Of a stretch of DNA of 64,000 nt, positions 8,750-17,621 are shown one piece after another. The stretch's first letter is position 1, and every line of letters begins with the position of its first letter. The notes under the pieces were generated by a model, which was not told the origin of the DNA, searched no databases, and saw only the letters and a list, made by a program, of their open reading frames with translations. The stretch comes from Flaviflexus huanghaiensis. Its GTDB lineage: Bacteria; Actinomycetota; Actinomycetes; Actinomycetales; Actinomycetaceae. The position numbers were made by a program, and so were the translations under genes. The stretch is from the NCBI RefSeq assembly GCF_014118685.1, contig NZ_JACFAK010000012.1:1-64000 (forward strand), written 5' to 3'.

Positions 8750-10975
8750 ATGACTGAAGTCAATGACGACACTTACATGGCAATTCAAGCTTCGCGGCCG
8801 AGCGCAGACGTCGCACTCGCACGCGACGTGAGCGAGATCTTCGACCACATGCTCGGGGACGGCAGGTCGGTCATCGACCCTTCTGCGACGATCTGGACTG
8901 CTGAGGCCGGGGCGGAGCTTCGGGCCCGGGTCGGGGATGATCCCATCCATGGCAAGAGCATGGGGCAATGGGACAAGCTCGACATCCAGCTCAGTGGAGC
9001 AAAGAGAGAGACTGTACTGCTTGCGGCCGAGCTCGTCTTCCTGCGCGAATTCGTGCTGAGCAATAGCCGGCCAGAAACCCGATTGACGAATCTCAAGCAG
9101 GTGCTCGCAAACCTGGACAGCCCTGTCACGATCCCGGACAAGATGCTCGAATGGACGGCCCGTCCCGCAGGACGGGCCGGGCTGAAGGGCAGTCAGGGAT
9201 ATTACGGTGGCCTGTGGCTGCACCTCACGTGGGCCGCGACGTTCATGATCCACTGGAACAGCCTCGGGGAAGACGAACGCATAATCGCGCGAAACAGTCC
9301 ATGGGAGCTTCAGAGGGTCATGCTCGAGTCGGGCAAGGACCGTTCCGACATAAGGAACGTCCTCCAGTTCCTCGCCTGCCCCGATACCTTCGAAGCGATC
9401 TCATCCGCGGAGAAGAAGAAGAAAATTCGCAAGGCTCTAGCGGACCGTGTCGGTGGCGCGACCGGAGATGGCCCTGATGCAATAGACCGAGATCTGTTCA
9501 ACATCCGTGCGGTTCTCGCGGAGGAGATCTCCGGTGAATTCACCTTCTGGGCTCCAGGCATTCGAGAGGTCTGGGATCCTCCGGCGCCGACGGCCGATCC
9601 GGAGTGGACGGACGAGCCGAGATCTCGCAGGTACTGGATGTATTCGCCTGGACGCCAGGCTTCCAAGTGGGATGAGTTCTCGTCGAACGAGCTGATGGCA
9701 ATCGGGTGGGACGAGCTCGGTGATCCCACAGAGTACGAAAGCCAGGAGGCCATCCGCCAGATTCTGGCTGGGGACGGCTCGGGCTCCTCTGCCAAGCACG
9801 ATGCGTTGGCGGTATGGCAGTTCCAGCAGGAGATGCGTATTGGCGACATCGTGTACGCGAAGAGGGGCCGACAAGAGATCGTCGGCCGCGGCGAAGTGAC
9901 GTCTGATGCACGCTACGAACCGGACCGGGAATCTTACCGCCACGTCCGTTCAGTCAACTGGACTCATAAGGGATCATGGCCGCTTTCCGACTCTGCACCA
10001 CTCAAGACCCTGACCGATATCTCCGATAAGCGAGACGAGATCGACAGACTCGAGGCGCTCTTCACAGACGGCCTCCCAGCAGAAGCGCCGTCGACGACAG
10101 AACCATTGCCGACGTACACACGCGAGGATTTCCTCGAGGACGTTTACATTTCAGATAGTGATTACGACCGGCTTCGCTCACTCCTCCTGAGAAAGAAGAA
10201 CATCATCCTCGCAGGGCCGCCGGGTGTCGGAAAAACCTTCGCGGCTCGAAGGCTTGCCCACTCGATCATGGGCGAGAGGGACAACGACCGTATCCAGATG
10301 GTTCAGTTCCATCAGAGCTACTCGTATGAGGACTTCATCATGGGCTACCGTCCGACCGAGCAGGGCGGCTTCGTCCTCGACGAGGGACCCTTCTACCAGT
10401 TCTGTGAGGAGGCCCGAGCGGACGATCCCAGCAGGCCATACTTCTTCATCATCGACGAAATCAATCGCGGCAACATCTCGAAGATCTTTGGCGAGCTGCT
10501 CATGCTCATCGAAGCAGACAAGCGCGGCAGGAAACTGCGCCTCCTCTATAAGAAGGAGGACTTCACCGTCCCTCCCAACGTTCACATCATCGGGATGATG
10601 AACACCGCCGATCGCAGTCTTGCCGTCATCGACTACGCGCTGCGCAGGCGCTTCGGATTCTTCACAATGACTCCCGCTTTCGATTCGGAAGGCTTCAAAG
10701 CCTGGAAAGAGAGTGTCGGCAGCCCTGCCTTGGATGTGCTCGTCGAGACCGTCGTCAAACTCAACAGCGAAATCGGGGCCGACCCGGGACTGGGCCCAGG
10801 CTTCAAGATTGGGCACAGCTACCTCATCAAGCCGCAACCCTCGAATGTTGACGACGAGGATTGGCTCTTCTCAGTCGTCGTAGACGAGCTGATTCCTCTG
10901 CTGGAGGAGTACTGGTTCGACGAGGATGCGAAGGCGAACGAGTGGGCGAACGCTCTGCGGAGCGCCCTTACATGA
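8750..10975 (+). CDS. mcrB: McrB-type GTPase (AAA+) with an EVE/PUA-like reader domain
   Basis: This 741-aa protein is the motor subunit of a modification-dependent McrBC restriction system. The C-terminal AAA+ domain shows Walker A GPPGVGKT (489-496), Walker B IIDE (567-570) followed by NRGN (572-575), and the McrB signature MNTADRS ending near residue 623. Residues about 280-430 (YWMYSPGRQASKWDEF through IGDIVYAKRGRQEIVGRGEV) look like an EVE/PUA-superfamily module, which in McrB proteins reads modified cytosines. The first 260 residues are a helical region I do not recognise. The mcrC start overlaps its stop as ATGA, so the two are translationally coupled. An imperfect -10 (CAGAAT) ends 6 nt before the ATG. 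Confidence 0.88.
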   Translation: MTEVNDDTYMAIQASRPSADVALARDVSEIFDHMLGDGRSVIDPSATIWTAEAGAELRARVGDDPIHGKSMGQWDKLDIQLSGAKRETVLLAAELVFLREFVLSNSRPETRLTNLKQVLANLDSPVTIPDKMLEWTARPAGRAGLKGSQGYYGGLWLHLTWAATFMIHWNSLGEDERIIARNSPWELQRVMLESGKDRSDIRNVLQFLACPDTFEAISSAEKKKKIRKALADRVGGATGDGPDAIDRDLFNIRAVLAEEISGEFTFWAPGIREVWDPPAPTADPEWTDEPRSRRYWMYSPGRQASKWDEFSSNELMAIGWDELGDPTEYESQEAIRQILAGDGSGSSAKHDALAVWQFQQEMRIGDIVYAKRGRQEIVGRGEVTSDARYEPDRESYRHVRSVNWTHKGSWPLSDSAPLKTLTDISDKRDEIDRLEALFTDGLPAEAPSTTEPLPTYTREDFLEDVYISDSDYDRLRSLLLRKKNIILAGPPGVGKTFAARRLAHSIMGERDNDRIQMVQFHQSYSYEDFIMGYRPTEQGGFVLDEGPFYQFCEEARADDPSRPYFFIIDEINRGNISKIFGELLMLIEADKRGRKLRLLYKKEDFTVPPNVHIIGMMNTADRSLAVIDYALRRRFGFFTMTPAFDSEGFKAWKESVGSPALDVLVETVVKLNSEIGADPGLGPGFKIGHSYLIKPQPSNVDDEDWLFSVVVDELIPLLEEYWFDEDAKANEWANALRSALT

Positions 10976-12054
10976 CAGAGAACCCGATCCTCATCAGGAA
11001 CGTGCACTACATGCTGGCGTACGCGTTCCGGGCGATCAAGAGCGATGGGGTCCAGCAGGTTGAAGGCGAGTCCTTCACCCGCATCCACGACCTGTTCGCC
11101 GAAATCCTGCTGCGCGGTGTGGGGTCGCAGGTCAAGCGCGGACTCCATCGCGACTACCGGATGCGGAGCGAGGAGCTGACGACGGTGCGTGGACGGATCG
11201 ATATCGCGACGACGGCCGCGTCCCGTTCGACTCTGCGTGGCAGGCTCGTGTGCGACTTCGACGAATACGTGGCGGACACTCCGCACAACCGGGCATTGAA
11301 ATCGGTCATCATCCTTCTCATCCGCCATGGTGACGTCGACCGAGATCGTCGCGATGGCCTGCGCCGGCTCCTGCCCTATCTCGAGGAGGTCACCCACATC
11401 GCCCCCTCAGAGATCAGGTGGAGCGCACTGACCTACCACCGCGCCAATGCCACGTACCGGCTCCTGCTCGGCGTCTGCGAGCTCGTCGTCCGCGGGCTGC
11501 TCGCCACCCAACAGTCCGGAGAACTCAAGCTCCGGTCCTGGGTCGCGGATGAGGAGATGAGTCGCCTGTACGAACGATTTCTGCTCGAGTACTTCAAGCA
11601 CCACCATCCCGAGCTCTCCCCCGCCGCCCGCAAGGTTCCCTGGGACCTCGACCGTGCAGCTTCGTACAACGCGGCGCAGCTCCCGGAGATGAGGACGGAT
11701 GTCACGCTTCGGAGCGGGCGCCGCACCCTCATCATCGACGCGAAGTACTACACCGAGGCGCAGCAGACGGGCCACTATGGGAAGGGGACGGTGCGCTCCG
11801 CGCATCTTTACCAGATGTTCGCGTATGCAAAAAATGCCGACATTGAGCAGAGTGGCACCGTCGGCGCCCTGCTCCTCTACGCCCAGACATCCGGGTCACG
11901 ATCGCCGGACCTCGACGTCACGATCCAGGGAACTCGCCTTGCCGCTCAGACGCTCGACCTCAGCTCTCCATGGGAGCTTCTGCGGCACAGACTCGACGGC
12001 ATCGCCGACCAGGTGAGGTCGACAGCCGAGCCCGCGGCGCTGGCGACTGCTTAG
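10972..12054 (+). CDS. mcrC: McrC nuclease subunit
   Basis: A 360-aa McrC protein, the endonuclease partner that McrB recruits to cut DNA with modified bases. The N-terminal segment NPILIRNVHYMLAYAFRAI is the characteristic McrC beginning, and a PD-(D/E)XK site is visible as Asp243 in RTDVTL and Asp256-Ala-Lys258 in LIIDAKYY. I start at the ATG that overlaps the mcrB stop (ATGA at 10972-10975); a longer in-frame reading from 10861 would run deep inside mcrB. Together with mcrB it forms a complete two-gene defence cassette between unrelated housekeeping genes. Confidence 0.9.
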   Translation: MTENPILIRNVHYMLAYAFRAIKSDGVQQVEGESFTRIHDLFAEILLRGVGSQVKRGLHRDYRMRSEELTTVRGRIDIATTAASRSTLRGRLVCDFDEYVADTPHNRALKSVIILLIRHGDVDRDRRDGLRRLLPYLEEVTHIAPSEIRWSALTYHRANATYRLLLGVCELVVRGLLATQQSGELKLRSWVADEEMSRLYERFLLEYFKHHHPELSPAARKVPWDLDRAASYNAAQLPEMRTDVTLRSGRRTLIIDAKYYTEAQQTGHYGKGTVRSAHLYQMFAYAKNADIEQSGTVGALLLYAQTSGSRSPDLDVTIQGTRLAAQTLDLSSPWELLRHRLDGIADQVRSTAEPAALATA

Positions 12055-12108
12055 CGAAGCACCCGCGGATTCCGGGCAGAGGTTGCGTTTGACGCCGGGT
12101 CCTACGCT

Positions 12109-13518
12109 TCAGTTCTTGCGGGCGATGGCCGCGCTCAGCACCGTGGCGAAGCCGCACCAGGCGGCGTAGGGGCTGAGCAGGATGCCGAGCTGGGGCCGCG
12201 CCTTACTGGCCCTGCGGGCCAGGTCCGCACTGCTCACGGTCAGCAGGCCAGCGGCCGCTGCACTGAGCTCAGGTGAGCGGCTCCTGAAAAAGATTCCGGA
12301 CCAGCCGGCGTTCAGCGCCAGGTTAACGCCGAGCGCTCGAGCATAAGAGCGGGCCTCGCCCTCGTCACCGTTCTCGATCTGCTCAGCGATCGCCATCGTT
12401 GATGCGACGGTGATGACTCCGTACAGCGTGGTCCACACGATCGGGAACGCGGCCGCGGGCGGCTGCCAGGACGGCTTCTTCAGGCTTTCGTACCACGCGC
12501 TGTCCGGCTTTGTCAGGACACTCCCGAGAGCGGCTGTCGCGCCGACCGCGAGCGCGACCCTGCGGAAGATCCGCCCGACTCTCTTCGGGTCGGTACCCGC
12601 CGTGTGCCTGCGGACGGATTCGTCGAAGCCGGTGAGTCCGCCCTCCGGGTCACCGAGTACCTCGGAGGCGTCCCGGGCATTCCCCATTCCCTTGACTGCG
12701 TCGTGGATGAGGGAGCCGACGAGGGGCCTGGCAACACCGGATGAGACCGGGGTGACGCCGCCGACCCAGCGGCTCGCCAGATCCGGGGTGAGGACGGGGA
12801 CGGTCGCCATGAATCTGCGGGACAGCCCAGTGACCTTCGCGTAGCGCCGCATCATGTCTCGATAGACGAAGACCTCCTCCATGCCGATGTCGAGCGGGCC
12901 CGAATCCTCGGGCGGCAGCTCGGCCGCCCGGACGAGGTAATGGATAACGTCGTCGATGTCGATGGGCTGGACACGGTTCGTCACCCAGCGGGGTGCGATC
13001 GCGACCGGGAGCCGCTCGGTCAGGTGGCGAAGCATCTGGAAGGACGCCGATCCCTCCCCGAGCACGACTCCGGCCTGGAGGATGGTCGTGGGCACGCCGG
13101 AGGAGAGGAGGATCGTGCCCACTTCAGCCCTCGACGCCATGTGAGCGGCAAGCTCCGCGTTCTCGTCGTGGAGTCCACCCATGTAGATGATCCTGTTGAC
13201 GCCGGCTTCTTTCGCCACAGTCGCAAAGGACTGGGCAAGCGCTTTGTCTCTTTCGACGAAGTCGCCCTTGCCGTCCATCGAGTGCAGGAGATAGTAGGCG
13301 ACATCAACGTCCGCGAGCGCCTCCCGCAGGTCCGACTCCTCGGTGGCATCACCCTGGGCAACCTCAACCCTGTCTCGCCACGCATCATCGAGCCTGCTCG
13401 GCGTGCGCGCGAAGACTCGGACGGTCCACCCTTCATCGAGGAGCGCGGGGACCAGCTGGGCGCCGATGAAGCCGCTCGCTCCGGTCACCAGGGCCCGGCC
13501 CCGCTCCGCATTCACCAT
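12109..13518 (-). CDS. NAD(P)-dependent SDR (DUF2867/NmrA-like) fused to a TspO/MBR domain
   Basis: A 469-aa two-domain protein. Residues 1-300 form an atypical short-chain reductase with the dinucleotide motif TGASGFIGAQ (13-22), YYLLHSM and IIYMGGL, as in NmrA/DUF2867 sugar-epimerase-like proteins. After a linker, residues about 330-469 are a five-helix TspO/MBR (peripheral benzodiazepine receptor) domain: WYESLKKPSWQPPAAAFPIVWT and NAGWSGIFF are its signatures. TspO proteins bind tetrapyrroles and respond to oxidative stress, so the fusion suggests a membrane-tethered reductase. The start at 13518 has GGAGA upstream. The gene overlaps the end of the CPBP gene by 7 bp, so the two are co-translated. 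Confidence 0.85.
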   Translation of the reverse strand: MVNAERGRALVTGASGFIGAQLVPALLDEGWTVRVFARTPSRLDDAWRDRVEVAQGDATEESDLREALADVDVAYYLLHSMDGKGDFVERDKALAQSFATVAKEAGVNRIIYMGGLHDENAELAAHMASRAEVGTILLSSGVPTTILQAGVVLGEGSASFQMLRHLTERLPVAIAPRWVTNRVQPIDIDDVIHYLVRAAELPPEDSGPLDIGMEEVFVYRDMMRRYAKVTGLSRRFMATVPVLTPDLASRWVGGVTPVSSGVARPLVGSLIHDAVKGMGNARDASEVLGDPEGGLTGFDESVRRHTAGTDPKRVGRIFRRVALAVGATAALGSVLTKPDSAWYESLKKPSWQPPAAAFPIVWTTLYGVITVASTMAIAEQIENGDEGEARSYARALGVNLALNAGWSGIFFRSRSPELSAAAAGLLTVSSADLARRASKARPQLGILLSPYAAWCGFATVLSAAIARKN

Positions 13519-14249
13519 AGGAGGTCTCCAATCGAGAGAGCATGCGGCAGAAGGAACAGCATGCCGAGCGACCATGTTACATGGCTCACAATAGGGCCGA
13601 GCACCCCTCCTGTCACCCGCCGCTGGGCGGCGGTGAGCAGGCCGAGGCTGAGGGCGGCGAAGGTGAGCAGCGGGACGCCCGCGAAGACGGTCGACAGTGC
13701 GTATATGAGAGTGGATCCGGCGATCTCCCACCGGCGAGGCATGGCCGCGTAGACAGCGCCCCGGAAGAACACCTCTTCACAGACCCCGCTGATGAGGGTG
13801 ACGAGGGCGACGATAGGAAGACTGCCGTAAAGCGCGTGCTCCATGAGGTCATCAACGGGCCCGCGCAGGACGTCGATTTGGCCAACGACCATCGCACCGA
13901 GCAAGAAGACGACAAGGAGCGTGCCACCGAGGATGAAGCCCTGTAGCGCCGCCCGCCCATCAGCCGTTCCTGCCCGGGTCCGTGACCGGCCTAGGTGGAG
14001 CGGGCCCGAAGCGAAGGCGCCGATGACCCACACGGCCGCAACCCCGAGCGTCGCCGCATAGAAGAGGGGCTCACCTGGTTCGATGGTGAGCGCTGCACCG
14101 AGGCCAACCGCGCCGAGGACAAACGTGGTCGCGACGATGATCCTGCGCGTGCGCACTCTGCGCGCGGGCTCTTCCCTGCGCTCTCGCACTCGGTCGACGA
14201 GGGAGGCGCGGAGGAAGGCCGTTACTTCTGAGTACACGATCTTATTCAC
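13512..14249 (-). CDS. CPBP family intramembrane metalloprotease
   Basis: A 245-aa membrane protein of the CAAX protease/bacteriocin-processing (CPBP, Abi) family. The catalytic glutamates are Glu158-Glu159 in CEEVFFRG, and a later His lies in VSHVTWSLGM; six or seven hydrophobic segments follow a basic N-terminus. The start is GTG at 14249 without a strong ribosome binding site, so a start a few codons downstream is possible. It is the first gene of a pair with the SDR-TspO fusion. Family members process peptides in the membrane or protect against bacteriocins; the target here is unknown. Confidence 0.8.
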   Translation of the reverse strand: MNKIVYSEVTAFLRASLVDRVRERREEPARRVRTRRIIVATTFVLGAVGLGAALTIEPGEPLFYAATLGVAAVWVIGAFASGPLHLGRSRTRAGTADGRAALQGFILGGTLLVVFLLGAMVVGQIDVLRGPVDDLMEHALYGSLPIVALVTLISGVCEEVFFRGAVYAAMPRRWEIAGSTLIYALSTVFAGVPLLTFAALSLGLLTAAQRRVTGGVLGPIVSHVTWSLGMLFLLPHALSIGDLLW

Positions 14250-14284
14250 TCACCGCGGCAGTCCGTGCGCAAGTAGCCGCGCTC

Positions 14285-15928
14285 TCATCGGCGCCTGCGC
14301 GGCCGGCTCGTCCAGGCGATGTATGCGCTACCGCCGGTGAGTGCCGCTCCGCCAGCGGCTATCGCCGGGCCGACGAGTTTACCCAGCTGATCTCTGTACG
14401 CGACGAGGACGTTCGTGCCGCCGGTGACCATCGAGGCAACGAGAAGAGCGGCGACGAGCCGGTCCCCCGTTCGCTCGAGCCGAGCGACCAGAGGATCGAG
14501 CTCACTCGCGCGGATGTGGACGTCGAGAGTGCCGCTGTCGATCCGGTCGACCAGCTTCCGCGCGAAATCGGGAAGGTCGATGCCGAACTCGGCGGCGGAG
14601 ACCGCCACGTCCTTGAGCCGTCCCGCCCACGCGAACGGGTCCATGCGCTCCTCGATGAGGCGCTCGGTCAGAGGCGCCAAGGCTTCGTTGATATCGAACT
14701 CGGGGTCGACCTTCCGTCCGAGACCGTCGGCGATGATGAGCATGCGGAAGAGCTGGACGAGTTCCGGGGGCAGCGACAGCCGGTGGCGGCGCACGATCGC
14801 GAAGAGCTCACTGCCGAGCTCATCGACCCTGATGTCGGCCAGGGTGCTTCCGTCCAGTCGGTCCGTCATCCTCGCGACGTCGCTGCGGAGCAGGGCACGG
14901 TCGAGGGCCCCGCGCGCGGGCGCGATCTCGAGCAGCCCCCGCGTGATCGCATCCGGGTTGTTCTTCGAGAAGGCGAGGACCATGGTGGCGAACCTGCGCC
15001 GCATGGTCTCGTTGATCCGGCCGACCGATCCGAAGTCGATCATGCCGATCGTTCCATCATCCTCGATGAAGAGGTTGCCCGCGTGAGGGTCCGCATGGAA
15101 GACGCCATCCTCGAAGACCATGCTCACGAACATGTCGGCGATCTGCCGCGCGAGCACGGGCCGGTCGATACCGGCCGCATCGAGAGCCTCGAGGTCATCG
15201 ATCCGGACTCCGGAGAGCTCCTCCATGGTCAGCACACGCGCCGTCGTGCTCTCCCAGTCGATCCAGGGGATATGAACCGCCGGGTCGCCCTCGAAGCTCG
15301 CTCCGATCTCTTCGCAGGCTCGCGCCTCGACGACGTAGTCGAGCTCGGCACGCAGGGAGGCGGAGAACTGATCGACAAGCCGGGTGAAGTCCATATCAGC
15401 CAACGTCTGGGAGCTCCGGACCAGCCTGCCGGCGAGGGTGCGGAGGATGTCGAGGTCCTCATGGACCTCGGCGGCCACCCCGGGTCTGCGGATCTTGACG
15501 ACCACACTGCGACCGTCGTGGAGCCGTGCCCGGTGGACCTGGCCGATCGAGGCGGCGGCGACGGGGACGCGGTCGAACCAGGCGTAGGCCTCATCGACGC
15601 TCACACCGAGGTCCGCCTCGATGACTCCCTCGAGCTCCTCGAATGGGACGGGGGCGCTCGAATCGGTGAGCTTCGCGAAGGCGTTGCAGTATTCCTCGGG
15701 GAAGATGTCGGGACGGGTGGAGATCAGCTGACCGAGTTTGACGAATGCGGCGCCGAGCTCCTCAAAGGCGCTGACGAGCAGCTCGGGGACGTCGGACGTC
15801 TCGTCCACCCCCTCCGCCACCGGGGCGGGCACCCATCGGCCCAAGCCGGCCTGAACGGCGGTGGCGTAGAGCCCGTGGCGGGTCAGGACTGTGGCGATCT
15901 CTCGGTATCGATGCAGGTGTCGAGCCAT
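14285..15928 (-). CDS. ABC1/UbiB-family atypical kinase
   Basis: A 547-aa UbiB/ADCK protein-kinase-like ATPase. The invariant KxGQ motif is Lys64-Leu-Gly-Gln67, the alanine-rich nucleotide loop reads VPVAAASIGQVH, the catalytic and metal-binding parts are FHADPHAGNLFI and MIDFGSVG. Two hydrophobic helices at the very C-terminus anchor it in the membrane. Family members support isoprenoid quinone or other lipid metabolism. TAGTGT (15935-15940) ends exactly 6 nt before the ATG, so the transcript is probably leaderless. It lies upstream of the CPBP gene on the same strand, 35 bases apart. Confidence 0.88.
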   Translation of the reverse strand: MARHLHRYREIATVLTRHGLYATAVQAGLGRWVPAPVAEGVDETSDVPELLVSAFEELGAAFVKLGQLISTRPDIFPEEYCNAFAKLTDSSAPVPFEELEGVIEADLGVSVDEAYAWFDRVPVAAASIGQVHRARLHDGRSVVVKIRRPGVAAEVHEDLDILRTLAGRLVRSSQTLADMDFTRLVDQFSASLRAELDYVVEARACEEIGASFEGDPAVHIPWIDWESTTARVLTMEELSGVRIDDLEALDAAGIDRPVLARQIADMFVSMVFEDGVFHADPHAGNLFIEDDGTIGMIDFGSVGRINETMRRRFATMVLAFSKNNPDAITRGLLEIAPARGALDRALLRSDVARMTDRLDGSTLADIRVDELGSELFAIVRRHRLSLPPELVQLFRMLIIADGLGRKVDPEFDINEALAPLTERLIEERMDPFAWAGRLKDVAVSAAEFGIDLPDFARKLVDRIDSGTLDVHIRASELDPLVARLERTGDRLVAALLVASMVTGGTNVLVAYRDQLGKLVGPAIAAGGAALTGGSAYIAWTSRPRRRR

Positions 15929-16092
15929 TCCACCACACTAGCGGAGCACGACTGGGAGGTAGCCGGAACAGCGGCATACCTGTCCCCAGAGTCTGGCCGG
16001 CCCATTCGCGCAACGGCTGCAGAGGCCGAATGCTCCTGCCGCACCCCGTCGACGGCCGTAGGATGGCGGGGACAGCTGCTGACGGAGGAATC

Positions 16093-17322
16093 ATGGCGAA
16101 TCACTACGACACGATCATCATCGGTGCTGGCCTCTCGGGGCTCATGGCGGCCTGGAAGTCCGCCGAGTCCGGTCGGAGCGTCCTCGTCCTTGAGAAGGAG
16201 AGTACCGTCGGCGGCCGGCAGCGCACCCGTGAGGTTGACGGATTCCTCGTCGACCGCGGCTTCCAGCTGCTCAACCCCTCGTACCCGAGCGTGAAGAAGT
16301 ACGTCGATGTCGATGCACTCGACCTGCACGCGTTCGGGTCCGGCGTCATGGTCCGGACCGAGAAGGGCCTCGACCTGCTCGCCCATCCCGCCCGCCACCC
16401 ACAGCACCTGACCGGCACGCTCAGGAGCGATCTCGTTGACAGGTCGGAGATCGCCGCCTTCGCCACATGGTTCGGCAGGTCGACGATCGAGCGCTCGAAG
16501 GCGGACCTCCCCATCGGCGAGGCCTGGGACGCGGCTGGTATTCATGGCCCCCTGCGCACGCAGGTGCTCGAGCCGTTCCTCGCGGGCGTTGTTGCGACCG
16601 ATGACCTGTCGACGTCGGCCGACTACGTCCGGTTCCTCTTCACGATGTTCGCGCTCGGCCGCCCCAGCCTTCCCTCGCGCGGCATCCAGGCCCTGCCGAG
16701 GCAGCTCGCCGCGAAGGCGCGCCGTGCGGGCGCCGAGATCCGCACCGACGCACCGGTCGACTCCTATTCCGAGGACCTTGCCCAGGTCACCGTCTCAGCA
16801 CAGGGCGAGACGCTGACGGCAGACGCCCTCATCGTCGCCGTCGGCTCCGAGGCCGTGGGCGACCTGACTGGCCGCGAGCAGATCCCAACGCACGGACTGA
16901 CCACGTGGTGGTTCACAGCCGATCGCGCCCCCACCGACAAGCCCTTCATCGCCGTTGATGGCACTCGATCGGGCCCCGTCCTCAATACGGCTGTCGTGAC
17001 GAACGTGGCCCCGAGCTACTCCCCCGACGGCACGCCGCTGATCCAGGCCTCCGGCCTGCTCGGGGCCAAGCACGTGAGCGACCACGAGGCACAAGAGCAC
17101 ACCGCGAGGATCTGGGGGATGGAGGCCGGGGAGCTGACTCTTCTCGCCCGCGATGACGTCCCGCATTCGCTGCCCGATTATGCGGCTGGCTCTTCGGCCC
17201 AGAAGTCGCAGATCAGCGGGCGGGCGTTCCTCGCCGGCGACCATCGGACAAGCCCCTCCATCGAGGGCGCTCTCGATGCGGGTATCCGGGCGGCGGCTGA
17301 GGTGGAGGCGTCCGGCCGCTGA
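16093..17322 (+). CDS. FAD-dependent amine oxidase/desaturase-like oxidoreductase
   Basis: A 409-aa flavoprotein with the N-terminal Rossmann motif IIIGAGLSGLMAAWKSAESG, the second dinucleotide motif VGGRQRT and the family helix FLVDRGFQLLNPSYP, and a C-terminal FAD segment FLAGDHRTSPSIEGALDAG. This is the amine oxidase / protoporphyrinogen oxidase / phytoene desaturase superfamily; it is shorter than CrtI (about 490-500 aa). The substrate is unknown. Start ATG at 16093 is set by GGAGGA at 16084-16089. Divergent from the UbiB gene, whose start is 164 bases away. Confidence 0.8.
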   Translation: MANHYDTIIIGAGLSGLMAAWKSAESGRSVLVLEKESTVGGRQRTREVDGFLVDRGFQLLNPSYPSVKKYVDVDALDLHAFGSGVMVRTEKGLDLLAHPARHPQHLTGTLRSDLVDRSEIAAFATWFGRSTIERSKADLPIGEAWDAAGIHGPLRTQVLEPFLAGVVATDDLSTSADYVRFLFTMFALGRPSLPSRGIQALPRQLAAKARRAGAEIRTDAPVDSYSEDLAQVTVSAQGETLTADALIVAVGSEAVGDLTGREQIPTHGLTTWWFTADRAPTDKPFIAVDGTRSGPVLNTAVVTNVAPSYSPDGTPLIQASGLLGAKHVSDHEAQEHTARIWGMEAGELTLLARDDVPHSLPDYAAGSSAQKSQISGRAFLAGDHRTSPSIEGALDAGIRAAAEVEASGR

Positions 17323-17621
17323 GGGGGATGACGTCCGGGACCCTACTGAAGATCAGACGCGGATCGCACCAGTCTTTCCCTCGCTGGTGCTGGTACGGGC
17401 CTGTCGAGGGCCGCCCATTGACAGTATCAATCGTGCCGTTTCTCGCGATGCGAGGGAAACGTACCATGCGCTGGCGGGCACTACACCGAGAAAGCAGGAG
17501 TTTCCGCAAATTCTGTCACCGTTATAGTTGACAGTGGATAAAGAACAGTAAGTGATGTTTGTGGACCTGCGAGAAGAGACGTTTCTCGATGGCCTCGAAC
17601 TGCGTCATCAAGGTTGGTTTC
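17323..17621 (+). promoter_or_regulatory. Control region ahead of the DISARM-like operon
   Basis: This 299-base stretch holds no convincing gene. Two operator-like inverted repeats stand out. The first, 17438-17460, pairs GTTTCTCGCG with CGAGGGAAAC around ATG. The second, 17513-17534, pairs CTGTCA with TGACAG around a spacer that contains TATAGT (17523-17528), a -10 candidate. TTGACAGT occurs at 17418 and again at 17528. An AAGG ribosome binding site at 17610-17613 sets the start at 17622. The pattern suggests tight control of the large operon, with no regulator gene beside it. Confidence 0.45.

Noticed and set aside
14516-16294. A 592-codon open frame on the + strand opposite the UbiB gene
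   Set aside because: It mirrors the UbiB coding strand, is rich in Asp/Glu/Arg/Gly as expected for an antisense frame of high-GC DNA, and matches no family.
16093-17322. Carotenoid desaturase (CrtI) that would link to heliorhodopsin
   Set aside because: Too short for CrtI and without its C-terminal signature; no other crt genes nearby and 31 kb away from the rhodopsin.
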